A stretch of DNA of 64,000 nt, taken from Isoetes taiwanensis (Eukaryota > Streptophyta > Lycopodiopsida > Isoetales > Isoetaceae). Position 1 is the stretch's first letter, and the number at the start of each line of letters is the position of its first letter. Made by a program: the position numbers and the translations under genes. The notes below the pieces were generated by a model. It saw only the letters and a program-made list of their open reading frames with translations, was not told the origin of the DNA and ran no database searches. Shown here in pieces: positions 45,614-57,278 of this stretch. The stretch is from NCBI GenBank assembly GCA_021234155.1, contig JAJEKV010000112.1:1141032-1205031 (forward strand). Reading direction: 5' to 3'.

Positions 45614-46830
45614 ATGACGCCGGAATCAATCAACGCAAGGCTCGTCCAGATGAGGAATCCGATGCATCAGCTGATTTATTGGGCCACCCCATTGATGAAT
45701 GCCCAAGAATATGCACCTGCACCACCTCCACCTCCACCACTACCTCAGCAAGGCATCGAGGAAGGTCCACAGCCGGAGGGGCAAGACAATCAGGGAAATG
45801 TAAGAGACAGGAAGAGAAAAAGGAGAGCTAGAAGGACCCCATCACCACCTAGCTCCAGTTCATCAGACACTTCTGGCAGCCAAGACAGTTCTAGCTCAGA
45901 AAGTGAGTCTGATACTTCACAGGTAAGAGCCAGGGCAAAGAAGACAGACGACTATCAGAAGAAGGTTGACAGTGCTATGAGCAATGTATGGAAGACTAGG
46001 AAGCTGGGTCAGTTCTCAGGAAAGGACAGGTCAGGTATGGAGTCAGAAGCCTGGCTTGACGAGATGGAGGAGTTTGGCAACTCTTATGGCATGAAGGACA
46101 AGGATATAGGGAAGGTTGCTACAAAGAAACTTGATAGAGCAAGCTAGAATCGGGTGGAAAGGCTACGCAAAAGTCCAACAAGCTCAAAAGGAACATTTGC
46201 AGATTCAAGACCTTCAAAGAAAGGCCTTTGGCAGACATTATGTGCCTAGATCACATACTAGCAAAGGCGGATCCAAAGAATTCTACTGATTGAAACGGGG
46301 TACCTTGTCAGTAGCAAAGTACACAGAGGAATTCATGCGACTCAGGCTCCATGTCTCCGGAGTTTCGGAAAGGCAAGCGGTTGAAACTTACATTGAGGGA
46401 TTGAACAACAATATCAAAAGGCTAGTCCGAGCAATCAACCCAAAATCAGTGGCAAAAGCCGAGGATAAAGCCATAAGCTTGGAAGAAGCTCCACCAACGC
46501 CGTGGGGAGAAACGAAATGGCCTTCAAAGGTAAGTCAATAGGGCAATATCAAGGGCAGTACCAGGGTAAGCAATCAGCAGCTACGCCATCAGGAGGCCAG
46601 CAGCAAGGAAGAGCTCAGGGTAAGAATTTTGGGGATGGTAAACCGCAGAATGCATCAGGGGATAGTGCCCTAAAGCGTCTTTTAGACGATCGGCAAAGAG
46701 AAGAGACAGGAGTGTATCAAGAAAAAGTTATGTTTCGTGTGCTTCCGGCCAGGGCACGTAACACATGATTGCCCATTCGTCATGCAGGCAGCCTTGGCAG
46801 AGCTTGGGGATTGGGATTCACCAACGGAAG
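45614..46830 (+). pseudogene. gag of the giant element
   Basis: Gag forms the particle and binds RNA. A Pro- and Ser-rich start (APAPPPPPPLPQQ; basic RKRKRRARR) leads into the retrotransposon gag core (KLGQFSGKDRSGMESEAWLD near 46010; then LSVAKYTEEFMRLRLHVSGV near 46300). A zinc knuckle CFVCFRPGHVTHDC (C-x2-C-x4-H-x4-C) lies near 46725-46770. A TAG at 46145, a break before 46290 and further breaks near 46540 and 46700 disrupt it. Confidence 0.88.
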
Positions 46831-46959
46831 CGGATGAGGACGACGACCAGCATGAGGCCCAGGACTTCATAGATGGTGAGTGCCATATCTGTGCAAATAT
46901 TGAGTCAGGTGATATTGAAAATCGGTCGGCCGGTCATTGCGGCTGATGGAATCATAGAT

Positions 46960-47470
46960 AGCAACCCATATGTAGTCCCTCATAGACACGGGTAGCTCTC
47001 ACAACTTTGCCTCTCCTAGGCTGGCTGCCCTAATGAAGAACAAAGTATTGAAGTCTAAGCCAAGGCCGGTTGTTATGGCAAACCAGGCCATTCTAACACA
47101 TAAGGGGAGGAGGATCACATTCGACATAGACCTTAGTGGAAGTAAGTGGCCGATGGGGGCAGAGGTCATGGAAATTGGAAGGTATGACCTAATAGTGGGC
47201 ATGGAATTCTTGAAGCCAGCCAAAGCCATGATTGACTGTGACCGCAATGAAGTCGCCATGACGGCACCGGACGGCACCAAATTCATAGTGAAAGGTAAGA
47301 AGGCAGCTTCTTCTATGCAGTGTATTTCTTTGAAGCAACTAAGGAAAAGTATAGAAAGAAATAAGGTGGATTACATTTTGAGGTTAGAGGCAATTGAGCC
47401 CAATAAGGCGGGATGGAAGCGACCAAAGGGGAATCGGGTTGCCCAAGCCGAGCAAGGCTCATCTTAGAAT
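46960..47470 (+). pseudogene. Retropepsin-like protease
   Basis: DTGSSHNFA near 46985-47010 is the aspartic protease active site (family D-S/T-G). ITFDIDLSGSKWPMGAEVME and DLIVGMEFL complete the usual fold. It cuts the polyprotein in active elements. Frame changes separate it from gag and from RT. Confidence 0.85.
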
Positions 47471-48860
47471 TTAAGTATGTATTCCCGGATGAAATCCGGC
47501 AGCTACCACTTTATAGGGGTGTAGAATGTGAGATCACATTAGCTCCAGATGCTAAGCCTACCAGCAAGGCACCATACAGAATGAGCACCCCGGAGTTGAT
47601 TGAGCTCAAGAAGCAGCTCCAGGAATTGCTTGAGCTTGGGTTTATTAGAGCAAGTGTATCTCCTTTTGGAGCACCTATACTCTTCGTGAAGAAGAAAGAT
47701 GGGAGCTTAAGAATGTGCATAGACTATCGCCATCTCAACAAGCAGACGATAAAGAATAAGTATGCATTGCCAAGGGCAGATGATTTAATGGACCAGCTCC
47801 AAGGAGCAAAGGTATTCTCAAAAATTAATTTGAGGTCAGGGTATCATCAGATAAGAATAAAAGAAGAGGATATCCATAAGACCGCCTTTAGAACGCGGTA
47901 TGGCCACTTTGAGTTCACAGTAATGCCCTTTGAGTTGTCGAATGCTCCAGCAACTTTCATGCGCCTCATGAATGACGTCTTCAGGGAATTCCTAGATGAA
48001 TTTGTCATTGTCTTCTTCGACGACATTCTAGTCTACAGCAAGTCCATTGAAGATCATGGTTAGCATTTGAGAAAGGTGTTGGAAAAGTTAAGGCGGCATC
48101 GCTTGTATGGAAAGCTCTCCAAATGCCACTTTGCTACCGAAAGAGTAGAGTACTTGGGCCATGTCATATCGGCGGAAGGGATCTCCACCGACCCCGCAAA
48201 GATTGAAGCAGTAGTGTATTGGCCAGCTCCAAAGAATGTGGCGGAGGTAAGAAGCTTTCTAGGTCTGGCAGGATATTACAGAAAGTTCGTGAAGGACTTC
48301 GCTAAGTGGGCGTCCCCTTTGACGGACCTCACTAGGAGCGTTAAGGTGAAAGATTGGAGAACGCATTGGTTAGAGAAAGTCCAAGCTTCCTTTGAGAAGC
48401 TCAAGGAGGCCTTAACAACAGCTCCAGTGCTCGTCCTTCCAGATCCGAGTAAAGATAAGCTTGTGGCCACGGATGCAAGTAAGATAGCAACAGGGGCAGT
48501 CTTGATGCAAGAAGAAAGGGTAGTCGCCTACGACTCGAAGAAGATGAACGACGCCGAGCAACGCTACCCAACCCATGATCAGGAGCTGCTAGCCATTGTC
48601 AGGGCATTAAGGATTTGGAGGCATTATTTGCTGGGTAGGAAGTTTCAGTTAGATACTGATCACCAGAGCCTCCAGTATCTTTTCACCCAACCACTCCTCA
48701 ACCTAAGGCAAAGGAGGTGGATGGAACTCCTTGAGGAGTATGATTTTGATATAGTATATAAGCCCGGTAAGCTTAATGTAGTGGCAGATGCTCTCTTCAG
48801 GAGACCGTTTGAGACAAGAACGCATTGTAATGCTATATCAACTCTTTCGAGTGGGTATGG
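47413..48860 (+). pseudogene. Reverse transcriptase and RNase H
   Basis: [78 protein letters not shown], and the catalytic box FFDD (usual form Y-hydrophobic-DD) near 48018. A TAG at 48061 interrupts the frame where the family has a Glu before HLRKVLEKL. The connection and RNase H follow in the same frame: [26 protein letters not shown], then [25 protein letters not shown] and [12 protein letters not shown]. Apart from that stop this is the best preserved part of the element. Confidence 0.93.
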
Positions 48861-48979
48861 CAAGAAGATTGAGGAGACCCTGCCATTAGATGAAGATTTC
48901 AGGGAAGTATGGGAAAGCCTCTCTAGGAAGGCTAGAACAGATAAGGAACGGGAAGCCTTCAAGCATTATAAGAAGGAAG

Positions 48980-49850
48980 GCAACCTGTTGTATCATAAAC
49001 ATAAGTTGTGTGTGCCCGAATCATCAGAGGTAAGGAAGCTAATTCCTCATGATACACACAACAACCCAATAGCAAGGCATGCAGGGTTTATGAAGACCTA
49101 CTTCAAGATTCGAAGTAGTTACTTCTGGCCGGGAATGAAGAAGCAGATAGCCAGGTATATTCGGGAATGCCAATTGTGTCGACAAAGAAACCAAAGCAGA
49201 AAGCAGCCGGACATGTGTGCTTTAGAGCCATTGGGGGTGCCAAATGCTAAGTGGGAGGTCATAAGTATGGATTTTATTACAGGACTTCCTAGAACTCTTC
49301 GAGGCAAGAATGCATTGATGGTTGTCGTAGACAAGTTGTCTAAGATGCCACATTTTGTGCCTTGCAAGACTACGGACACCGCATTAGATACTCGCCAAGT
49401 TATTTGTAAGGGAAATTTTAGACTCCATGGCATGCCTCGAGATAATATCCCATTGAGATTCTAAGTTTATGAGCTTTTGGCAAGACCTCTTTAGCACCAT
49501 TCGATTGAAGCTCTCCATGAGCACGCGATATCATCCCCAAACAGATGGTCAGACGGAGAGGACGAATCGAATCATCGAAGATATGCTTAGAAGCTTTGTG
49601 TGGAATAAGCAGTCCAAGTGGGATGAGTACATCCACTTGGTGGAATTCGCCTACAATAGTGCCAAGAAGGAGTCATCTCATATGTCTCCTTTCATGGTAA
49701 ATTACGGGTACCAGTGCCTAACCCCAGACACTTGGCACAACTCGGTCAAAGGTGGAAATATCCCAGCAGATGCTAGGAGATATGCAAAGCAGCCTGGTGG
49801 AAGGAGTAAGGGGTACCTCCTAAGAAAAGAAGTCGGCGTAAGAGTGTAAC
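48980..49850 (+). pseudogene. Integrase
   Basis: Zinc-binding HHCC domain: [20 protein letters not shown] followed by [12 protein letters not shown]. Catalytic core: [10 protein letters not shown] (first Asp), [17 protein letters not shown], then a stop and frame change near 49450-49465 exactly at the second catalytic Asp segment, and in the next frame FMSFWQDLF, YHPQTDGQTERTNR (with the Glu). The tail frame breaks again near 49790. Confidence 0.9.
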
Positions 49851-49859
49851 CGAGCGTGC

Positions 49860-50354
49860 ACTGGGACCGTAAGAGAGTTCAAGGTAGGCGATAGCGTGTG
49901 GTTGAAGATCAAGGTTAAGCAAGCTAAGCTTCGGATTGGGAGTTGCAAGAAGCTTACCCCTAGGTGGGCTGGTCCATTCAAGATTTTGGAGAGAGTGGGC
50001 TCCCAAGCCTACAAGTTAGATCTTCCGGCCCATTTCAAGGTTCACAAGGTTTTCCACGTAAGTTTATTGAAAAGGCACAATCCTAACCCTGATGAGGTCT
50101 TGGATACTCCAACTTTGTTGGAAATGACGGAGGAGCAAGTCGAAATTGTGCCTGAATTACTTCTTGATAAGTCATTCAAGAAGACTAGGAGGTCTCAGTT
50201 CCTCCAGTATTTGGTCAAGTGGAAGCACTTGCCCATGGAAGACACAACTTGGGTATTGAAGCAGGATTTGGAGAAGCAATACCCAGAATTTGTGAAGGAG
50301 TTTAAAGGGCGAGTCGTCTCCGGTCGACCCCGACTCGCCAGGAGGTTAGGTTAG
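49860..50354 (+). pseudogene. Integrase C-terminus with chromodomain
   Basis: VWLKIKVK...TPRWAGPFKILERVG and FKVHKVFHVSLLKRH form the GPF/GPY-type C-terminal region. QFLQYLVKWKHLPMEDTTWV is a chromodomain with its aromatic Y..W/W residues. In characterised chromoviruses this domain binds methylated histone H3 tails and directs insertion to heterochromatin, which makes the H3-like gene in the same element notable. Ends in TAG at 50352. Confidence 0.9.
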
Positions 50355-51174
50355 TATGCTTCTTAGTTAGCCTTAAGTTATGGCTCATGTCTTCTAGTTA
50401 GTAGAGCACATGCGCCAGAATCTTGGAACATGTGGGCGATGATGGGATACGCCTTTAAGGCATTCTCTAGGCCAACATGCACCAAGAGGTGCGCATGACC
50501 AATAGGGTCATGCGAGTGAGAGAGGAAAGGCATGGTGCGCGATGATGGGACATCGGTCGGATGCTCCTTATGCCACGATGTGGGGTTCGCACACCTGGCC
50601 ATAGGGGGTTCATGGTGAAGGTCAAAGTGATCATGCGCGATGATGGGATCGTGAGACGTTCCCTAGCTTAAAACCCTTGGGGCATGATGCACTAGGGGTA
50701 CTCGACACCGGGTAACCGAGTACAAGGTAGCACTTGATCATGGGCGATGATGGGATCATCTTAAATGGTCCTTAAGCTCAAATCCGAACATGATCGAGTG
50801 CAAGGTATTGGTAAGGGGGGTGGTCCCCTAAAAAACCACAAACTTATTAATTAAACTAACGTAATGTGCTCCTTGTGCAGGCAAGTGAGAAGCGAGCATC
50901 GGGGTGGGGCGCATTACGAGAAGATGGGGGAGCCATAATTTAGATTATGAACCCTAATAACTCTTATAGTAATGTTTTGAATTATTATAAGAAGGAACCT
51001 TGTTAAGGCTATATAATTTTGTATAAGTACAAATATAGCCTAAATTTTGACATTTAAACTCTTTAATAGGAAGTTGATCATTTAAGTGTATGTTCTTATG
51101 TTGTTTTGCAGGATAGAGTAGGCTCGTCACCTTAGCGCAATGCTGAGGACAGCATTGTCCTAAGGGGGGGAGAA
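50355..51174 (+). other. 3' internal non-coding region with four GATGATGGGA repeats and polypurine tract
   Basis: The motif GCGATGATGGGA(T) occurs at 50436, 50539, 50637 and 50744, about 100 bp apart, within diverged repeat units. The end is the purine tract at 51162-51174 that primes plus-strand synthesis. Confidence 0.8.
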
Positions 51175-52815
51175 TGTGACGTTCCAAGGGAATATACGCT
51201 ATTAATACGTATATTCCTGGACCCGTCACCATACAAGTCTACCTAGGTAGCCTTGTATGCCTTAGAAAGTGGCAAGGGGTGCACATCTAAGTTTAATTGC
51301 TTAACTTAGATAACCTTAGGATAAGGCCCATTTCCACATGGCCTTATCCTATTGGGCAACCGCCACACGGCCTCATCCTAGTGGTGCCACGTGGCATCCC
51401 ATGTGGACCCACACACTCTATTGGCTCTAACCCTAACCCTAAACCCTTTTTCCGGAACCTAGCACCTGAACTCTCATCTACGTGCCCGAAACCCCGTTTC
51501 GAGCATCGTTCGTCATAGCCTAACCTGGAGCAGCAGCCCCTGGAAGGTGTGTATGATCATTGAGGGAGCAAGCCTTCGAACCACGTCAAGGAGCATGGAG
51601 ACGCCAGGGATGGGAGGAAGCGCTTCTGGAGGAGGTAGGTTGAGTAGAGTTCATGTTAGTTCATCTGGAGGTTAGCACTCCAGATGGGTTAGTATTTCGT
51701 GCCTAGAGTAGAGCCACCCTAGAACCTTTGTTGAACATCTTGAACCCTAATCAAGGAACCCTAACTGTTAGTTAGATATGTATGACTAGGTTAAGATGTT
51801 CATATGATATTGATCATGATGTGATGTACGTGATGTTGGTTGATCATGATGCTCCTCTTGTATTGGGAATGGGGGGTAGAGACATAGGGCCATGTGTAGT
51901 ATGCTCCTAGTGTAGATCCCTTAGTTCCTATTAGTTGCAGCATGTGCATAGGAACCCACCGGGCTATGGAGGCTATGGTGTGACTCAAAGACTACACAAC
52001 GGGGGCTAGAGGCAAGATGGAGGGCGGATCCCACGCCGGCGGGGGCTACTGGGGGATCCCATAGTGGGCTAGGCTTATGGTTGGTCACCGTGTGGGTGGG
52101 AAAGCATGGGTCCGACACCTCCCCGGGCGATGGTGTCGCCGCCTCTCAAGAGTTGCAAGTGTCAGCTTGGCTCTTGTTTTGGGGGTTCAGTGCACGAATC
52201 GCGGTGTCGCCACGATTCTCTAGTCAGCCTGAGTGGAGCCTCTAGACCCGGGAAGGGGAGATGCAACCCTTCTTACCTCAACGGACCAGGAGATGCAACC
52301 CGAGTAATCCCGATGGGTGATGCCATGGGATTGCGATCCGAAAGGTTAGAGTCATGCCGAGCCCCGATCGAGCCCATCCGCAAAGTATGCAGTGGGCGGA
52401 TGGAGTGGTCAACCCTAGCCATTGTCTTATGCCAGCCCCGCCATTGTTATGACTCGGTCTGCTCTATCTTGAGGCCTATCCAGTCAGTCGACCTCCTTGT
52501 GTGTCGGAGCCACGGGTAGGAGCTCTCACGTTTTATGGCATGTGATTATGTTCTTTGCATCTATGGATACGTTGATGGGCTACCCTTCGAGGTAGTATGA
52601 TGTATTGCCATTTGCTAGTTCAGACGATGTTGTGCTTCCGCTGTGATAGGAGCCCATAGGGGAAGGGCACGCAAGACACCTTCGTGTCCCCTTCCCGCAC
52701 TACGATCATCTCAGAGTGCGGGATAGACGGAGGGCCCGTGCGGTTGTAGGACCGGATGGGGGATTTCCTGCCAGGTGTACGGCCGGGTGCCGTATGTTTA
52801 GCAGGGAGCGTCACA
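51175..52815 (+). repeat. 3' LTR of the giant element
   Basis: 1641 bp, begins TGTGACG and ends CGTCACA, with the same hairpin and telomere-like run (51427-51446) as the 5' LTR. Confidence 0.93.
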
Positions 52816-52820
52816 ATGCA

Positions 52821-53820
52821 TGAATAGCCTTTCCCCTTTGCGATGTTTTTTTCTTATGATTTGTGTTTAGAGTTCGTGATGTGCAAGTACAATAGTGACG
52901 CACGGCTTCAGCTTCTTCTTTTCTCGTGGAATGTTCTATGGAAGCGATTTTAATTAGCCTTGCACTTGTCTATATGTCCCTTTGTCGAGGCTTGTATTTA
53001 TGACTTTTTTTTTTTAAAGTTGAAAGACACGATCTTTTAATGTGCTTGCTCTCGATATGTACATAGTCGGCATTTATAAATGTTGTTTTTGGAGTCCAGA
53101 TTTATATAATTGGATATTCCCTGTATTTTTTCATTTTTGTGGGTGGCTTACAGATATGCAATTGCCAACTCTATACCGTTGTAGAAAATCTATTCATATG
53201 AATGAAAAGCCTAGCTATCTTCTCATCTCTGAGCAGTACTTTGAAGCTTTTTCTTCATCTCATGCAACTTCCTGCATGTGTTGACCTTTGTTGAAGTTTT
53301 TTTCCTGTAATTTGGCGAGAGGTTCTTATCTTGCATTTTAGCCTCTTTTGTCTCGGCCTTGTTTATCCTATTTGGACAAATACCTTGGATCTAGTTTCTT
53401 TGAATATCTAGCATAATAACAGGGGGTTTCTTTTGTATTTTTGTACACTTTTTTCAATGGTTTTTATGTGATTTGGTGGCCGTATTACATGAGGTGTACT
53501 AATTGGTACATCTAGAGTGTGCCAGGTATTTGCATGCAACTTGTGCTAATTCTTTTTTGCCTTTCTTAATGGTCAAGATCAAAGGGCTTACAACAAAAGC
53601 CCTCTTTAAAAAAGACAAGATCGAAGGACTTACAATAAAAGCTCTTTTCAAAAAATAAAAAATAAAAATTGAAATAAAAACAAAAACAAATAGAGAGAAC
53701 CTATTGCATGCAATGATCGTGCACATGAATTCTAGGGTTTTACAGAGAGGTTCGTGCAGCCAGAAGACTGGGGCAAGGAGCGGCCAAAGGGAAGGAAGCA
53801 GTGTTCAAATGATTGTCTCT
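52821..53820. other. Intergenic DNA right of the giant element
   Basis: T-rich, no gene. Holds a 44-bp imperfect tandem duplication at 53574-53655 (CAAGATC.AAGG.CTTACAA.AAAAGC.CT). Confidence 0.55.
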
Positions 53821-53830
53821 AATTTGACAA

Positions 53831-54787
53831 ATGGATTTGAAGCAGCTTCGCTTGGCTTATCCGGGTTGGGATGATATGTGCCTGCATTACCATGTATGGG
53901 ATAGATCCTTCTCCACATTGAGCCCGCATCAGGATCACAAGCTCATGTTCGGGCTTCTCTTCTCTCTCAAGTCTTTAACTGCCAAGATCGATCCTCTCAA
54001 GTAAGTCAAGGTACACTGTCGTTGTTAATAAGGTATTATCTTTTGCTTTTCCAATATGGTGTTCCTGGTTGATCTGTTATTTTTTTCCATTAGATCAGAG
54101 TCTATGCTCGGAAATGTGTCTCATATCCCGTAGTAAAGTTATGGTCTGTTGAGCTCGTTACATTATAAATTGTCACACTTGGGCTTAAAAATGGGGCAAA
54201 AATTCTCAATTATAGCAAATTTTGAATTAGATGATCTCAGTCTTCGCCTCCTCAAACATATAGAATTCAACCCCAGTAGTTCATATAGCTGTACCCAGAA
54301 GTTGGTTCCTTTCTCCTTTTTCCTTTTTGAAGAGCAGGGGGTATATATCTGCTGAACTTACTGCATCAATATGTCACGATCAAGTGAAGGATGTTGTTTG
54401 GACTGGCAGAAGCAACACATGTAATTTAGATGTTCCACAATTACCTGGAGAAGGTTGTTCCCTCTGGTATAAAGGTTGATCTATGAGCCCTGTTCTATTG
54501 CTAGATTTCCTTTCTTGTGGTCTCATATTCTGCAGCTTCCTGTTGGATATGCAGTTTGTCCTTGTCACAGATCCTAGAATGGGGATCTACATGAAGCATT
54601 GAAGTTTATATACAACAATATTTATGTTGAATATGTTGTCAAGAATCCACTTTATGTTTCTGGCCAGCCTTTCAGGTGCATATTGATTAATTTTGATTAT
54701 TTCTTATAGCTGAAACGTGTGGATTGTGTATCATATAGATGTGACGTCTTTAACTATACCTTGGATCAATATGTCAAGACGCTTTAG
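53831..54787 (+). CDS. BET5: TRAPP complex subunit BET5/TRAPPC1-like gene, probably broken
   Basis: BET5/TRAPPC1 is a core longin-fold subunit of the TRAPP tethering complex at the Golgi. Exon pieces in order: 53831-54000 with MCLHYHVWDRSFSTLSPHQD and HKLMFGLLFSLKSLTAKIDP, donor GTAAG; 54410-54474 with DVPQLPGEGCSLWYK, acceptor GGCAG; 54537-54675 with FVLVTDPRMG, then LKFIYNNIYVEYVVKNPLYV and donor GTGCAT; 54739-54787 with CDVFNYTLDQYVKTL and stop TAG. Junctions 1-2 and 3-4 keep frame. Problems: the N-terminal strand (usually Y.FNRNG before CLHY) is replaced by MDLKQLRLAYPGWDD; the segment between CSL and FVLV is missing; a base is short in the GGGG run at 54580-54584, shifting the frame inside exon 3. 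Either a pseudogene or a real gene with assembly errors and unseen exons. Confidence 0.72.
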
Positions 54788-57278
54788 TAGATGGGGAGCA
54801 CTTGACAGGAAACATACATTAATGTCAACATGGGCACTAGTTGAAGCCAACATGGTTGTAGATTATGAGTTTGTAATTGATAGCTGCCCTTAGAGTTGGT
54901 GAGGCAGAAGGATGAAATTTCAAATGGACACCTAAAACACTTGATTAGAAGTTGGCTATTTATAGGCTCTGATATATGTCTGAGCTTGCCTCTTTTCTTG
55001 AGCAGAACTCTTATTAAGATAATGTTCAGAGGACCTCATAATGCTCTCATGTTATTGTATGTTGTTCCTTAATGTTGGCTGAATTTTTTATTTCTTATGA
55101 TCTAATATCTCATTTCATTATTTGTTACATGTAGATAATGCTGTATTTTTAGTTTTTTCCTGGCTCAAACTTGCAAATATTTCGTTTTGGCAATCATGAT
55201 AACGAAGACATCTTGGGCAAGTTCAATATGAAATGTATTCTGCAGATGGTTGTGGATGTTCTTACATACCATATAGGCACATCATGAAGATGATTTGTGC
55301 CAAGATTTTGGTTTGTAGTGAACGAATTATGCACGCTTGGAACTGCTTGTTGCACTAGTGTTGAGCAAATACAGATGACAAGCAAAACGAAAGAAATCAT
55401 AATCCTCCATGCTGATTATTTTTTGGGATGTATAGAACCCTATTAACTATTCAATTCAATTCTAACTGGAATGTGTGGTGTTTTCCAACTCTTTTGTATA
55501 GATATTCAGAACTCTAAGCAAATTATGTGTATGGATGGATGATTATGCATCATAGCTTGTACATCATGTTTCACATGCAAAGGCATTACCTGCGTATTGT
55601 TAACGTTTCATAAAACTGTCTTCAATCTCAGCTTGCAAAGGAATGTTTGTGCGCAATTATATGAAGCTACTAATTTTGGTGTGTTTAATGCGAGTTTGCA
55701 AGGTAATGCTAGATATTGTACTTGTAGCTTTGTGGGCCAAAATTTAGAGCTAGAAGCAACATGCATCATCAGTTAGATTTTGGCCCTTTGGAGTACCCAG
55801 GTTCGATTCCCAGAAGATCTTTACTTTTGTATGATATTCATAAATGTGTATAAGAGGTGCTTGTATCATATTGTAAATGTGTTAAGATGTCCTAGCATAC
55901 AAACCATGTTGTGTTGCATATTCGGAAAGATATGCCAACGACTTAGTTTATAATAAGCAATCAAGACCCAATTTTTTTTTTTTGAATAAATATAATTCAT
56001 TACATTTGGGCCCTTTGGTTCGTTGAAGGCCCCGAAGGAGCCAAAATTCTTTTTAGGTATAAAACAAACCATTATATTCCACACTTTTTAATAAAATTCC
56101 CCCTTAAACCCCCTTTGGTTTGGGTGCATATTCACACGAGGGGTGACGTAGGGCAGCGAGAGCCCCTAAAATCATATTATACATGTACAAAATCAACACC
56201 ATATTATAGTACATTGCCTCAAATCTTATAGTATTTTGCAAACTGTGTTATACAATATACCAAAACTTGTACATGCATACCCCACAAATGAGGATCTCTA
56301 TGTACGGTCGAGATCGAGGAATAAATGGCATATATGCGTATCCAACAGCTCTCGATGCCCGGAGTCACCCCCCGTGTGAAAATCCAAAGTTCTCTTATGG
56401 CTGGGATGTTGTATTATGCGAGCCAAAGCACAAGAACCTCGTGTGATATATATGAGGCTTAAGCAACTTCCATTTCAAATGCGAAATAGCTTCTATGTTA
56501 TAACATTGTTGTATTATCTCACATAGTTCTATACTAGGCCTAGATCAATTTTCTCAAATTACCCCATTTAAGTCTATCACACCATTTTAGCCATATTATA
56601 GGTCATGCACCTGAAAGATATGATCATATATATTATGGGTTGTAAAGGACATTGATAAGCATATGCTTGTTTGAAAAATAATTAATATTGATTAGCTAAA
56701 ATTGTGTAATACTACATATATTATATGCATTAGAAATGGATGTTTGGTTTGAATCTCTTCATGGTTAAACCTCTCTTTATGGGTAAATCTCAGATGTTGG
56801 CTGAGATATCCTAAAATATGCTCAAAAGCTTACCACTGGGTTTTAAATTAGAATACCAAACATATAAGTTTATTGTAAAAACCTAGTTTAAATGGCTACA
56901 TTCATCATATTTGAGACCTCGCTAGAGTATGTATAGGGTTCCTTACAAAAATGCACCTTTTTATTAAAATATTGCTTATTTCTCAACAATCTTGGAAGGT
57001 ACACAACTTCTTAAATAAATTGCAAAATACCTAGTTGTACATTGTAGCCATCCAGAGGAAGGTGTCATCATTGAAGTGATAAAGCATCAGTATATTAACC
57101 ACCAATATAAATAAAGAACGTAAGCACAAACTTGCTCTTTTTACAATAAAATAAATAATGAATAATGTACTCATGATGTGATGATGAATATAATAACGTC
57201 CTTCAATAAAAAGAAATAAATAAAAAACAAAACTAAATAGTGTGTTTGCGCACCAAGGGTCGCCCTTACATTTATTAT
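54788..57278. other. AT-rich intergenic DNA
   Basis: No gene recognised. A GGTTCGATTCC box, the perfect internal B-box of pol III genes, lies at 55801-55811, with a poor A-box candidate at 55727, so a SINE remnant is possible but not shown. Confidence 0.4.

Larger units (their letters stand above)
29945..52815 (+). mobile_element. Giant composite Ty3/gypsy chromovirus with cargo (22.9 kb)
   Basis: LTRs at 29945-31587 and 51175-52815 start TGTGA(T/C)G and end CGTCACA. Perfect 5-bp target duplication ATGCA at 29940-29944 and 52816-52820. Primer site at 31589, purine tract AAGGGGGGGAGAA at 51162-51174. gag-pol with a C-terminal chromodomain at 45.6-50.35 kb. Between primer site and gag lie 14 kb of cargo: a histone H3-like gene, an antisense DNC/GHTHxDID gene, a methyltransferase-like gene and an unknown ORF. 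Typical chromoviruses are 5-12 kb. Decayed: every ORF carries stops or frameshifts. Confidence 0.93.

Noticed and set aside
55727-55811. tRNA gene or SINE head
   Set aside because: A perfect B-box is present, but the T stem does not pair well and the A-box has a mismatch and odd spacing.
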